Assembly (NCBI GenBank): GCA_001598975.1
Contig: BBXU01000099.1
Location: 1 to 60,410 of the forward strand
Source of the DNA: Parachlorella kessleri
Taxonomy: Eukaryota > Chlorophyta > Trebouxiophyceae > Chlorellales > Chlorellaceae
Direction: 5' to 3'
Length of the DNA: 60,410 bases
The notes under the pieces were generated by a model. The model made no database searches. It worked only from the letters and a program-made list of their open reading frames with translations, and was not told the DNA's origin. Shown one piece after another: positions 1-11,815 of this stretch. A program made the position numbers and the translations under genes. Position 1 is the stretch's first letter. The number at the start of each line of letters is the position of its first letter.

Positions 1-239
1 ACATGGAAATGCACGTGACTTCCTCCAAAATTTGACCTGCACGGATTATCCCCCTGTAGTATCTGAGGGCATCTAGACGGTAAGAACTCGCCGAGTACTA
101 TTGATCAATCCCATTCATAACCCTTATCACATGTACCTCTTTCATTCGTTTTAAATTTTTTTATCCCCTGGACTACCTTGTGGCCGAGACGTGACTTCCC
201 GTCCCAACAGCCAGGACTCCATCCAGGAAGTGCACGACC
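1..239. other. upstream region, no gene seen
   Basis: This stretch is more AT-rich than the rest and holds no convincing exon. It probably contains the promoter and 5' UTR of the leucine-rich protein gene that starts at 240. I saw no clear TATA box or other named element. Confidence 0.4.
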
Positions 240-1706
240 ATGGAGGGGCAGGCCAAGCGGGCAAGGAGGAAGCAGCTAAGCCAAAGGCTGGCGTCAGGTA
301 AGTCTGAGGACGCCCTACCATTGAATCGGCTTGAAGGGTTGGGGAGTGCTAGCCTTGAATTTCAGCCCGCTTGCCACGTAGGCCGGACGGCTCCTGAATC
401 CTACCCTGACCCCAGAGACCCCCGGCTGGTGTGTGCGCTGGGCAAAGACCTCCAGGGGCGGGTGCTGGCCAGCCTGGACGGCACCGAGCAGCTGGCCCTG
501 GCCCTGGCTTGCAAGGAGCTGCGCCACGATATCAGCACTTGCTGGCAGGAGGGCACGGGCGCCTGGGGAGCACTCCGCCCGCAGTGCGACTGGGGGCCGC
601 ACCGCCTCATCTCCGCGGCACGCGCACTCGCAGCCGGCCAGAGTCCCACCGTGCTAAAAAAGCGTGGGGACGGCAGCTGCGCAGAGGTGCCTGACTGGCG
701 TTGCTCTTTGCTAGTCTCCCTGCCCAACCTCCCAGAGGCCGCAGAGTGGATCTCAGCACTGCGCCACACCCCCTTTGTGAGCAACATGTACATCAGAATT
801 GCCACGCAGCAGCCGCAGCTGTTCGTGGCGGCCTGTGCACAGCTGCTCCACCTTCGGTTGCTGTGCCTGGCAGTGACAGGGGCAAAGGGACCGGCTCAGC
901 TCAGCATAGGCCTCAGCCCCCTCTCAGCGCTCCACCGCTTGGAAAGCCTTTCTGTGACAGTGACCGATATTGCCGACGTGAGGTACCAGGCAACTGGTGT
1001 GGCAGCCCTCGCTGCCTGCCAGAGCTTGAAGTCCCTGGACTTGCACTGCGGCAGTGGTTATGCGGGCGAGGACCTGTCTCCCCTGGTGGCCCGTCTAGAA
1101 CGGCTTGACTGCGCCTCTTGGTGCGAGGCGGGCACGTCCGCCTTGTCTGCCACACTGGCAGGCGCTGGAAGGATGCAGCACCTTGGCTTCATTGCCGCTC
1201 TTCCCACAGCCCCGCTCCCCCCAGCCCGGACTCTCGCCCAGCTGGCATCCCTCACCTCCCTGACCTTGGAGGGGCTCTCAAGTACCAACAGCTCGGACCG
1301 GTGGCTGAGGTCAATGCTGTGCGGGCTGGCCAGTTTGAAGCTGCTCTGCATACATGCCAGCGAACCGACAGCGTCACCCTCAGGGAAGGTGCTGGCGAGC
1401 ATGGCGTCCCTTGAGCGGCTCCAGGTCAGTGGGAGGATGCGTGCGCCCGCTGCCCGCTGGCTCCGGGGGCGTGTGTCCCGGCTATACCTCAATGGTCGGG
1501 CTTATCTTCTAAGAACGCTGCCGGGTGCCAGGCAGTTCTCTATCACTTATGTTGCCCCGCTGCTGTCCGGGGGGATGGAAGCTGAGGGCTGGCGCCAGCT
1601 GGTGGCTTCACTGACAGATGGAATGGTCGAGCGGGAGGTGCTTGGGTGCCTTCCGTATCTTCAGCTTGCGATTGAAGATATCATAGGTGCAAGACTGCCG
1701 AGTTGA
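240..1706 (+). CDS. leucine-rich, LRR-like protein
   Basis: A long open frame starts at a true ATG at 240 and ends with TGA at 1704-1706. Read without introns it gives 488 residues. From about residue 200 on, leucine-rich stretches recur roughly every 25-30 residues (for example LHRLESLSVTVTDI, LASLTSLTLEGL, LASLKLLCIHA), which is typical of degenerate leucine-rich repeats. A segment near residue 65-90 (LQGRVLASLDGTEQLALALACKELR) resembles the helical start of F-box-like algal LRR proteins, but I cannot confirm an F-box. A strong donor (AG|GTAAGT at 298) and an acceptor at 417 would remove a 120-nt in-frame intron and leave a 448-residue protein; both versions are open. A TGTAA signal follows at 1792. 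The partner or substrate is unknown. Such proteins usually mediate protein-protein contact. Confidence 0.75.
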   Translation: MEGQAKRARRKQLSQRLASGKSEDALPLNRLEGLGSASLEFQPACHVGRTAPESYPDPRDPRLVCALGKDLQGRVLASLDGTEQLALALACKELRHDISTCWQEGTGAWGALRPQCDWGPHRLISAARALAAGQSPTVLKKRGDGSCAEVPDWRCSLLVSLPNLPEAAEWISALRHTPFVSNMYIRIATQQPQLFVAACAQLLHLRLLCLAVTGAKGPAQLSIGLSPLSALHRLESLSVTVTDIADVRYQATGVAALAACQSLKSLDLHCGSGYAGEDLSPLVARLERLDCASWCEAGTSALSATLAGAGRMQHLGFIAALPTAPLPPARTLAQLASLTSLTLEGLSSTNSSDRWLRSMLCGLASLKLLCIHASEPTASPSGKVLASMASLERLQVSGRMRAPAARWLRGRVSRLYLNGRAYLLRTLPGARQFSITYVAPLLSGGMEAEGWRQLVASLTDGMVEREVLGCLPYLQLAIEDIIGARLPS

Positions 1707-2764
1707 TTAGCTTTGGAGCTGTAGGGCTTGCACGATTCTTGGGCCGAGTGTTAGAATTATAGGCAGCAGGCGTTCAGACATTTAGTGCGAATGTAAGAGA
1801 AACCACGGTGAAAGAGAGAGCTCACTAAGCAATCCTTGACATAATTTGCATTCTATTATCGCGCAGCAGCGGAAGGTCAATTCCCAGTCGAGGCGGGGCC
1901 AGGAGCAGACTTGGGGCACAAAAGAACAGGGCTTGTTTAAAAAAAGTGCTTTTTGGCTCTTGGGCAGTGGGAGGTGGGACAAGCCTTGAGGTGTGTGTTG
2001 CCATTACGCAGCCCAGCGTTAAAGCACTTCTGCAGGCCAGGCCCTGGCCCCGACGACAGTCACCCTTGATGCTGTCAGCGGGTGGACTACGATCGATTCT
2101 GCTTGACGTTCCCAAGTTTGCCAGAAGGCTTCTCGTCCCTGATTCAACCACAGCATCAACAGACATAGTCCGTCCCCAGACTTTAATACACCTGTTGCGA
2201 TGCCCGGCCTTGCCCTCTGCTGTCCCTAGAAGATACTCAAACTTCCCATCCTCCCCCAGCAGCCACGTGGTTACATGCTCAAGACGTGCCTTACATCCCT
2301 GCTGTCACTTCCCTGATGTAAGCCACCCCATAAGCATCCAGTCCTGCATCCAGTCCAGTTCGTACATTTCAACCCTTAATCCCTGTACGCATTCCCTGCT
2401 ACCCAAGCTAATAAGACACCACAGGCTGCCATCATCCATACACAAGTGCAAACAAGATGGTGGCGATTATGGTCCACAGTTACATCTGGTAAGATGCGAG
2501 AGAACCAGTAGATTGGATAGCTGCTGGACGGGCATCTTTGAAATCGTCCTTCCTTCCGGTTAGTAGGCGTTAGTCACCCGTTGGGAGGCGCAAGCGAAAG
2601 GATTGCGGCCTGCAAGGTAATGCATTAGGTTCTGGGGCTTGTGGATGCTATGACGCCCATCAAATCTGCATGGGCTTCCTGGGTGAGAGTGAGTGGACTT
2701 GCATGCCCATCACAACCCTCCAACGCTGTTCCAAGAACGCTGACGTGCAGCTGGACCGTTCATC
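1707..2764. other. 3' UTR and intergenic DNA
   Basis: This 1.06-kb stretch separates the LRR gene from the YrdC gene. Open frames exist on both strands (for example 1946-2563 plus and 1825-2166 minus), but the first begins with GTG and neither gives a recognisable or compositionally gene-like protein. I see no supported gene here. Confidence 0.5.
1792..1796 (+). terminator. TGTAA polyadenylation signal of LRR gene
   Basis: TGTAA lies about 85 nt after the stop of the leucine-rich gene. This pentamer is the usual polyadenylation signal of green algae. Confidence 0.5.
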
Positions 2765-4976
2765 ATGAGGTTCATGGACTTGCAGGCTCGCTCGCACCTC
2801 CGACCGGGCTGGTGCCACAACCCCAGCCGCAGATGGGTCACTAGTGAACAGTCCATCGAGGCTGTTGAGGTCGCAGGTTGCAACGTCACCAGAACCAGGT
2901 GCCTTCTAGAGGGTCCGTGTAAGCTGCTGTGCAGCTATCTGCGGTCGCAGCACAGCCATCTGCACGCAGCACACAAGACTCGGTAAGCCAGCAAGTGCTT
3001 ACTCGCCCTCAACAGTTCGCAAACAGCACCCCCACCCCTCATTCGTGCAGGGCTTGCAGCACTGAATCATTGGGAGGCCTGCATGGGCCTGTGCCAGGAC
3101 AGAGTCCCCCACCCACCTGTGGGCTGCAACCACTTGCAAGCAGCTACAGCCTGCTTGCAAGCCGTGGTTGGAGGCGCAGCACCAGCAGGCGTGGCTTCAG
3201 CAGCCTTGCCGCAGGGCTAGAGGAGCTGTCAGTCAGCAGCAGCGGGTGCAGCAGCGGCGCAGAAGAAGAGTCTGGAGCACGGCATGTCGTGGTGCCGGCA
3301 ACCTTACCCAATGTGGGGCGGGCTGTCGAGTCGATACGTTTGGGGCGGGTGGTCGCGGTCCCGACGGACACACTGTATGGTGAGTTGGCATTCATGGTTA
3401 CATCTTAGGAGTTGTAGGAAGACTTGGCCACCTTGAGCGCTTTGCTTGGCCTAAGACAGCGATTAGTGTTGCCCTCATGTATGCTTCTGCCTGCTTGTGT
3501 TTTGCAAACAGCTGTATCGATGCTGTGCCCCTATTAGCATCCATCCCCACAATTAGTTGTCTACAGGACCCATACACCAAGCTGCGAGGCGAGTTGGTAC
3601 GTGTTCTGATTGTGGTCGTATAAGAGTCGCGGCCCGTGTGCCTGACAAACAGATTTTAGCTGTCTAACTAGGGCTGGCTGGCTGGCTGCTCTCCTACAGG
3701 CCTTGCCGCATGCGCTGGCAGCCCCCGGGGTGTGGCCGCTATCTATCACATAAAGCGGCGGCAGCTGCACAAGCCGCTGGCGATCTGTGTAGCCGACCCA
3801 CAGGATGTGCAGCTATACGGCCATACCGAGGTGTGTTGGAAGCGAAAGGCGCTGAGTTCAGGGGTTTGCTTCCCAGAAGGCGCGCCCTGCAAGACGTGGC
3901 GATCATCTGTGTCCCGGCCCTTTCATTGGTGGGGGCCTTGCTGAAAGCTAGGCGATGGGGGTTGCAAGCTCGCTGCACCTCGTACATTTTCCGGTCGCAT
4001 CAAGGCTGCTCCTGGGTTCCTTGCCTTACAGCATTTGCCAGCGGGGTTGGTTGCGGACCTGCTTCCCGGCCCTGTGACGCTGCTGCTGCTGATAAGGGCG
4101 GGCGCGCCACTAGCCCCAGAACTGAATCCGGGCGTGCAAGCTGTAGGTGCGTGGGCTCGTAACCTGGGGGCGTCATCTTACCACAGAGTGTGGGATAGTT
4201 GCCTTGTCATGGTGCTTCCAAGTTGGTCCGCTCCTGGGGGCCAGCTTTAAGTGTGGGTCGCCCTGGGGGTCAGGATTGTACAGTGCGGGTTTTGTCACTG
4301 CTGGGTTGGTGCTGCAGCTTGGGATGGCTCGAGAGCTCCCCTGCAAGTCTTCACAGTTGCCAGCCATTGTGGGGTGTCTGGATGTGAGGCCACCAAAACT
4401 GTGGCACAGTCCATCCCATGGGTGTTCCACCCCCGTTGCATTGCGTCCAGGCATTCGCGTGCCGGATGCGCCATTCATTCGCGCCATCTGCCGGGAGCAT
4501 GGCGGTGCACTTGCGCTCACCAGCGCGAACATCAGCAATGGGCTGAGCCCAATGCAGATTGAGGAGTTCCAGGTGCGGTTGAGAACACATGGTGGTGATG
4601 GAGATGACTGTCCCTGATAAGATGTGGAAGGGTGCTGCACAGTCTGCTATGCGGCCCAGCCGCATTTTGTACCAGGCAGCATCCACCGCTTGCCATGGGG
4701 CAACAACACTGGTGCTGGTGACCTGTCAGATGACCAATACATTCGGTGTTTACTCCGAAGGAGTCTGTTTGGTTAGTGTGAGATTGCCGTGTGCAGGAGC
4801 TGTGGCCGGCTTGCGACGTTGTTTTCAATGGCGGCGAGCTCAATGCCGGGCGCTCCGGGTCAACGGTGATAGATCTTACGCAAGCGGGGAAGTTCCGCAT
4901 AACACGGCAAGGGGCGGGCTTCGCCCAGGTGGTGCAGCTGCTGAGCCGCAAGTACGGGCTGGTACATGAGCAGTGA
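2765..4976 (+). CDS. YRDC: YrdC/Sua5-domain threonylcarbamoyl-AMP synthase
   Basis: This enzyme makes threonylcarbamoyl-AMP from threonine, bicarbonate and ATP, the first step of the t6A modification at position 37 of ANN-decoding tRNAs. The model joins 2765-2982, 3051-3379, 3700-3830, 4032-4146, 4451-4572 and 4797-4976, all phase-consistent, giving 364 residues. YrdC hallmarks are present: VAVPTDTLYG near residue 175, the basic KRRQLHKPLAICV segment, LLPGPVTLLL, the LTSANIS motif, and a C-terminal GRSGSTVIDL block. The protein ends soon after the YrdC fold and shows no separate Sua5 domain, so it is YRDC-like rather than full Sua5. The long basic and serine-rich N-terminus suggests an organelle targeting peptide. 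The start is the first ATG whose exon splices in phase into the YrdC frame, and it is the least certain part. TGTAA follows at 5040. Confidence 0.88.
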
Positions 4977-5039
4977 TGCTGACAGGCGGTGTTGCAGCGC
5001 CTCGTGCTGCCGCCCCAGCGTTGTGCGGTGCTGCATGCC

Positions 5040-5044
5040 TGTAA
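5040..5044 (+). terminator. TGTAA polyadenylation signal of YRDC gene
   Basis: TGTAA lies about 65 nt after the YRDC stop codon, upstream of the next gene start at 5478. Confidence 0.5.
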
Positions 5045-5477
5045 CGCAACAATCATCGAGCTGGCTGCCTCAGTCACCATTGAAGTCCTCGGCACTCGCA
5101 CGAACTTACCTTATGTTAGACACTCACCCCCATCAACTATTTTAGTTTATGGCGAGTGTGGGCTGCACTGCAGCTTTGGGTTCCACCTTCGTGTGCAGCA
5201 TCAGCAAGGGTCGGCTGCAAAAGCTGGCTGCAATCCCAGGCTCTATTGCACAAGCTGCAAGTTAGCGCCCCATCTCTTGGCTTGAATTGGCTTTCTCAGG
5301 ACCAGCCCCCAATCCAGGTTATAGTCAAGTCCAGTTCAGCTCAGTTGCAACTGGCAGTCTTAAACACTTTCTTGCCCAAGGTGTGCTGAGCCTGCTGCGT
5401 TACTTGCGAGGCGCAAGTTGAAGAGAAGTTCACATTGACCTTTACTTGCGCAATTGACAGTGCAGGCGTGCCAGATC

Positions 5478-8400
5478 ATGCTGGGGCGGCCAGTGCGACA
5501 CTGGCGCAGGGTAAGTGTGACGTACATGACATGAGGTAGCTGCCTGGGACGTTTCCGTAGCGCGGGCTGACACCTGCACTGTGAGCAGCTGTAGTTTCAG
5601 TAACTACTGCTGCCTGGCAGGGCATCGCCTTCACTAGTTGGCAGCGTTACCTCAGTGGCGACGCCCAGCGCCTCGCAGCTACTGACGGGCCTCACAGCCA
5701 GGGGAAGGACGACGCTGCCCCTTCAGCCAGGTATGGATCAGTGGCCAGGGGCTTTGCAGGCTGTAGCCACAGCGATAGTACTCTTAGAGGACTGGGGAAC
5801 CCTTCAACCCCACGAGGGCAGGGCGGCAGGAGCGAAGTGTGGAGCTATGACTGGCACTGGCTGTCTGCAGAGGAGGCCCAAAGGGCTCCTTCCTGGCCCG
5901 CCATGGCCGCGACTTGACCTACGAGGCTGCCCATGGTTTGCTGGACCCCGTGCTGGGCAGGGAGGATGTGGTGGAGCGGTGCCTGCAGGTTGGAAGCGTC
6001 CTTCTTGGGTTTGGAACTAATAAGCCGCTCAGCACACTACAGCATGACCACAGTCGAAAGTGGGATGGCTATGCTGAGGCTGTCATGGCTCCTGTCTGGC
6101 CTCATTCTTTGGACCACGACTTGACCGGCATGTCCTGTCTGACCCTCTCTGATGTCTGCTGGCGCCGTGTGGCCGCATACAAAGAATGGTTTCCTCAGAA
6201 GTGCGGTCCCAACCTGCGTAAGGAACCATGGCTAACCTGTACGTCCCGGTCTGTACCCCTTGCCATGACAATCTCAAAACCCTGCACGTACTGCCCGCCC
6301 CTGCATTCAGATCCTGCTCCGCCGCACCAAGAACAACCCAGTGCTCATCGGGGACCCAGGCGTGGGCAAGACGGCCGTAGCCGAGGGCCTTGCTCAGCTG
6401 CTGGCTGGCATGGGGCCGGCCGCCTCAGGCATCAACATCGCGCTGCCGCCGGGGCTGCAGGGCCGCAGAATGGTGGCCCTGGATGTGGGCTCCCTGGTGG
6501 CTGGCACACAGTACAGGGGTGCGCTGGAGGAGCGGCTGCAGGTGGGGCGCCATGCAGGGGGTCGCCAGGGGGTGGGAGGCCTGCTTGCTGGACGGGTAAA
6601 AGAGACGGCCCGCCTGCACTGTTGCTGGTATAAGGATGTGCTGGCAAGGGTTACGCCTGTGGCGGAGTGGGCAAATGCGGGGGGCATTGGTGCACAGCCC
6701 TGACTGTGTGACTGGTGTGCATCAGCTGTGCTGTTGGTTGCCCATATGACCTCTGCACGTGCAGCACACGGAACACGGCTGCAGCCCGCCGAGAATGGCA
6801 GCTACTGACACTGTCTGCCTTGGCTGCGGTCTAGGGGGTTCTCCGGGAGGTGCGGGCCTCCCGGGGAGGTGTCATCTTGTTCATTGACGAGCTTCACATG
6901 CTAGTCAACGCTGGTCGGGTGGAAGGTGAGACCTCCTGCATGACAGTAGGTGAAACCATCATTCAAATAAGTCAGCAGTCAGCTGCGCAGAGCTGCAGCA
7001 GAGCATGTGCCGGGCGTGCATTATCCTGGCAGCACTGCATGACAGCTGCCTGCCTGCCGGGTAGCAGCATTGTGCTGGCCTTCCCTTACCGATTGAAGTC
7101 GGGTAATGGCGCATGGCAGCAACGATGCTACCCCTGCAGGGATGCTGGTACTGCATGACTGACCGCTGGTAGAAGATGGGACAAACTCATTATCGCTCCC
7201 CATCAACATGACCTTTGAGACTGCAGCAGGCCTTGGCTAATACTGCCAAGCTTTACTTGTGCAGGTGGCACTGATGCCGCCAACTTGTTGAAGCCGGCCC
7301 TGGCCCGCGGTGAGCTGCACTGCATTGGAGCTACCACGGTGGAAGAGTACCGCAAGCACATTGAGGCGGACGCTGCCTTTGCGCGTAGGTTCCAGGTGAG
7401 GACACTGGAGGGGTGCTGCGCTGTGAGGCAGACGGAATGCACCAGTTTTACGAGGGCATGATCCAGGGCATGTTTAAAGCTACGGTACTTTTGCGAGCCT
7501 CTGCGAGCTGATGGGGGCCCATCAGACCCCTGGGGACCTGTAATGAATCGGGCCGGTGCCGGGTCAGGCCCAAGCATGCCTGGTGGCAGCTGGCTGGGCC
7601 TGCTAGCTGGCTTCGCGCCTGAAGCGTGCATGCAGGGCTGGTCAGGTTCAGGGAGCCACGCCGGGCTTACCAATGCACCCCTCGGTTGACCGTGTATTTG
7701 TTATCTGTATGCAAGCAGGCTGTGCTGGTGGAAGAGCCGTCCCCCGAGGCAGCCCTAGCCTGCCTGGTGGGGTTGCAGTTTCGCTATGAGGCCCACCACG
7801 GCGTGAGCTTTACCCAGGAGGCGCTCAGCACGGCAGTCACAGCCGCCCAGCGGTACATCCCTGACAGGTGTGTGTGCTCACTGTGTACGGGACCACTATT
7901 TGCTCACTGTCATCGCAGGAGGGTCGTGAACTGGCTGGCTTAGTGTGATCATGATGTGACTGGCGGTCTGATGACATCTGTCGGCCAAACTTAAGCGCAT
8001 GGATACTACGAGCCGACGGACTACCCAACCCTGGGAGCTGAGCAGCAGGTGGCTCGGTCGCTCATTTCGGCGCGAGTTCTGCTGCAGGCGCCTGCCAGAC
8101 AGCGCCATTGACATCATTGACCAAGCAGCCTCCAGGGTAAGGCTCAAAGCAGCCGCCGCCGCCGCAGCAGCAGCAGCAGCAGCAGCAGAGAAAGAGACAG
8201 GTGACATCACAAGGGCGGCAGGGGGGGCAGCAGCACCGTGGGAGCAGAAGGGTAGCAACAGCTTTGACCCAGCCTCCATGGCAACAAGCTCAACAGTGGT
8301 AGGGGCTTCCCAAACTAGAACCGTGTCACAACACAGCAGGCAACCAGGGGCGGCTGGCCAGCACCTCACAGGCCTGCCAGCAGCCTTGTTGCCGCCGCCT

Positions 8401-11400
8401 CCCCACCGCACCAACCCCTCTGGTAGGACCCGTGATGAGGAGCGGGAGCTGTTGGAGTGGTTTGGAGGCACAATAGCCCAGCGAGCAGGGCACACCAGCA
8501 ATCCTGAGGCCGCAGCCGCCGGCCTGGTGGGGAGGCTGGGAGGGTGGCCGGAAGCCTGGGACGCTGGGCCCTCAGCCACGCCAGCGGTACTTGGAGATGT
8601 GCTGACCCCTGGGGTGGCCTTCAGGGCGGCGCAGCAGGCAGCTGTGGGCGGGAGCGGGCCAGCTGGCGGCTCACGGCTGCAGCGGAATCTGTCCGGGGTG
8701 GAGGCTCTGCCGTGTCCGCACTGCGGCACGCCCACCCCTCCAAGAGAAGGTGAGGGGCTGCTGGCCGCTTTTGGGATATATGCTGAAGGGCAAGCAAGGG
8801 TAGGCAGCCCTTCTGGCAGATCCTGGGCTGCTGATGTCAGGGCTTGTAACCCGGCCCCATGGGTGTCTACGTACAGTGGTCCACTGCTCTCCCATTTGCA
8901 CGTATGGTTCCAGACTTGAGATGGCCCTTGCAGCGTCGCCAGTCAATGACAACCTCGGCTTGCATTGCGTAGGCTCCCTCACTATCGTATGCAGCAAGTG
9001 CCGAGCCACGTTTCTAGCAATCCCGCCCCAGAAGCTGATGCTGGGTGCATCCCTCTTTCTCAAGCCACCCTTGAGTAATAGCAGCGCAGCAGGAGCACCG
9101 GCTCCATTCGCTTCCAGCGTCAACAACGGAGGGCAAACGAGGCTGCCCCTGACACAGAGCCAGTCTGCTGCTCCTTCTGAGAAGCGGCAGCAGCAGCAGC
9201 GGTGGCAGCAGCAGCAGCAGCAGTCCCAAGAGCATACGGAGGACATACGGCCGGTTGTAGGGTCCTCGGAGGTGCTGGCGGTGGTGGCTGAGGGGGCGGG
9301 GGTGCCCTTGGCGCAGATATCCCGGTCTGACTGGGAGTCTCTCCTGTCCTTGGAGACCCGGCTGCGGCAGCAGGTGGGCTTGGGCCGTCAGAAGGGCCCG
9401 AGTGAAAATTTTATGGGCTGTGCTCTTGCATTGGGACTCTTGGCATATGGCATGGTGGACGAGTTGCCTTCCTCATCATCCCTTGTGGGGACCACTGCTG
9501 CTCTACGGATATTTGCAAGAATTGAAACAAGAATCGAGCAGCCATCCCTTCCTCCCAAATATGACCTTAATCAAGTCACCATCCCGCTATGGTACAGCTG
9601 GCAGATATGATGCTATTATGATTCGGTCATGAACTTGTGCCTGCGTTATCTCTGCAGGTCGCTGGCCAGGACTTGGCAGTGCAGGCAGTAGCCAGTGCAG
9701 TGCAGCTGGGCCGGCTGGGGCTGCAGCGCGGGCGCCGACCTCTCGCCTCTTTTGTGCTGTCCGGGCCCAGGGGCGTGGGTCGGAGCACGCTGTGCAAGGT
9801 ATGCTGCCCCCAAAGCTGGACTATCGACTGCTGTCATATAAAAGCTGTTGCCTTCCCTTGCACTTCTCTATCACAGCGGCAGGTTTCTAATGGCTCCCCT
9901 GTCAGTGAAGGCTCCCCAACAAGCGCTCGCCCTGAATGTGTGATCAGACGCCGTGCCTACCACATCGTGTTCACCTTAGTGCAGGCTCTGGCCACCAGCC
10001 TCTTCGCTTCCGACCGCAGCCTGCTGCGCTTTGACATGTCCGAGTTCTCGGACCGGACTGCAGTCAGCCGGCTGGTGGGAGCCCCGCCGGGATATGTGGG
10101 GTTTGGGGATGGCGGGGCGCTGACAGAGGCAGTCAGGTAAGTTCAGTGTGCTGCTATGATCACTACCAATGAGGAGCATAGGCTGGTAGTTCAGTTGAGT
10201 GTTTGTGTGGTGAGGTTTGACTACATGCGTTGAGGCATCAGTAACTTATAATAGCATGGGTGGCAGGTAGTGCGAAGAGGGAGTAGAGCTGGGTGGAGCT
10301 CAGAAACTACTAAGCATAGGTGCTAGCCAAGGCAGAGACTAGCTTGGGTCAATGGCCACATTGATGGCAGCCCCTGGTGCGTGCTGTGGATGATGTAAGA
10401 GTGCTAGACGGATGGTGCCATCAGTGCATGCTGGCAATAACGGAGAAGAAGAGTAAATCAGTAGACAATAAACCTTGATAGCAGGCTGTACTTGTGCCTT
10501 GGTGGAAGGTCATGGCTGCCAAGGCAACCTGGGGTCTGCGCACAAGCTACCTACTAAGCCTTTCGGGGCCAAAGAGCCTTGCAGTTGTGCTCCTGATGTG
10601 ATGCAGGAGGCGGGCGCACAGCGTGGTTGTGTTTGACCATGCAGAGAGGGCGCACCCAGAGGTCCTCAACCTCTTACTCCAGGTGGGATTTGCGAACTAC
10701 TGCGACGGTCTTCGTCTTAGTTATAGTGTGCATGTAGTGCGCAAGAAGTATAATCATAAATGGTGTGACGGGCAGCAGGTGCTGTGCCATGCCGTACTGC
10801 AGGCCTCACTGAGGTTACCCTTCTACATTTGCAAAGCGCGCTTGCCACCAATGCCCCGCAGGCCGTGGAGCATGGCCAGCTTAGTGACAGCATGGGCCGT
10901 ATAGCTGACTTCCGCAATGCTGTCGTGGTTTTCTCAACCACAATTGCCTCAAATGCCGGACCCCCCACCCGGCACATTGCAAGTGACATGGCTAGCAGCA
11001 ACCAGGCTGGCGGCAGCAGCACCGGCAGCTCATCTGTACATCCTACTAGCACTGACAGCACTAGTGTCCCCATCCTTGAGCCCGGCCATCCCCTGCTACA
11101 TCAAACCCCCGATGCTGGACCACATCTCGACCACTCTCCCTTGGGGGCCTTCCCTCTGCCCAGCCATGCAGCCCACAGCGCTGCAGCCCTCAGCTTGGCA
11201 CCACAGGAAGCCCACACTTCTCAGCTAGGCAACATGAGCGCTGGCAGCAGGCCCAACGCAGCACAGCATGCAAGCTATAGCACCCTAGCCCCCGAGGTGG
11301 CAGCTGCTGTAGATGTGGTGGTGCAGTTAAAACCGCTGGATGCAGCAGCGGTGCAGCAAGTTGTGGCCATGCAGCTGCAGGAGTGTGTGGAGCTGCTGCG

Positions 11401-11815
11401 TGAGCAGGGAGTGTCGCTACAGGTGAGGAGTCGTGGGAGGAGCCATATTGCCCGTTGAATGGCTCCCTATTTGTGCTAGCTAGCTGGCTGGAGTTGCTAG
11501 CGCAATGTAGGTAAGGCTCCTTGGACAGACCCTGCCTTAACTTGTGCCTGCTCGCAGGTTCAAGAGGGCGTGCAGCTGTGGCTGGCCTCCCAGGGTAACT
11601 CTGCACAAGAGGGCGCGCGCCCACTCCAGCGCTTGCTGCGGCAGTATGTGTTGGGGCCAGCTGCACAGACCATGCTGGAGCAGCGCATGAGGCTGGCGGC
11701 ACAAGACCATGGCTGCTTGGAGCCATTGCTGGGCCTGCATGGTGATGGCACTCCCTGCAACCTAGTGCTTACAGTGGATGCTGGGAGGGATGCGTTGATT
11801 GTTAGCCCTGCCTAA
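5478..11815 (+). CDS. ClpB/Hsp100-like AAA+ protein, degenerate second ATPase
   Basis: Fourteen phase-consistent exons (5478-5510, 5621-5730, 5871-5988, 6311-6541, 6835-6925, 7265-7395, 7719-7867, 8088-8749, 8973-9373, 9658-9798, 9985-10136, 10607-10682, 10862-11422, 11558-11815) give 1037 residues. The start [11 protein letters not shown] looks like a mitochondrial presequence. There is no Clp_N repeat domain. D1 is complete: GRDLT and LDPVLGRE lead-in, Walker A GDPGVGKT (about 101-108), pore loop GTQYRG, Walker B VILFIDE, sensor IGATT and ARRF arginine finger. D2 is altered: Walker A reads GPRGVGRST (Lys to Arg), and Walker B reads VVVFDHAE where VxxxDE is expected (Glu to His). Its pore loop GYVG and sensor-2 GARPL remain. 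The coiled-coil M domain is replaced by about 260 residues of Ala/Gln-rich linker holding a CPHC...CSKC zinc ribbon. Probably an organelle unfoldase or disaggregase variant; the exact role is unknown. Confidence 0.88.
10250..10300 (+). repeat. dispersed short repeat, copy A
   Basis: The core ATGGGTGGCAGGTAGTGCGA, followed by a G-rich AGGGAGTAGAGCTGG-like tail, matches two other places in the window (about 36219-36310 and 40097-40180). This copy lies in the intron between the GYVG exon and the degenerate Walker B exon of the Hsp100-like gene. Confidence 0.6.

Noticed and set aside
1825..2166. 113-residue minus-strand frame with an ATG start
   Set aside because: It has no recognisable domain, lies in probable 3' UTR or intergenic DNA, and its composition is not like the genes of this window.
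1946..2563. 205-residue plus-strand frame
   Set aside because: It begins with GTG, shows no domain and reads as random Ser/Pro/His-rich sequence.
8155..8190. GCC/GCA repeat that could be a microsatellite rather than coding
   Set aside because: It lies in a long open exon flanked by conserved AAA+ sequence and encodes an alanine run, so it was kept as coding.
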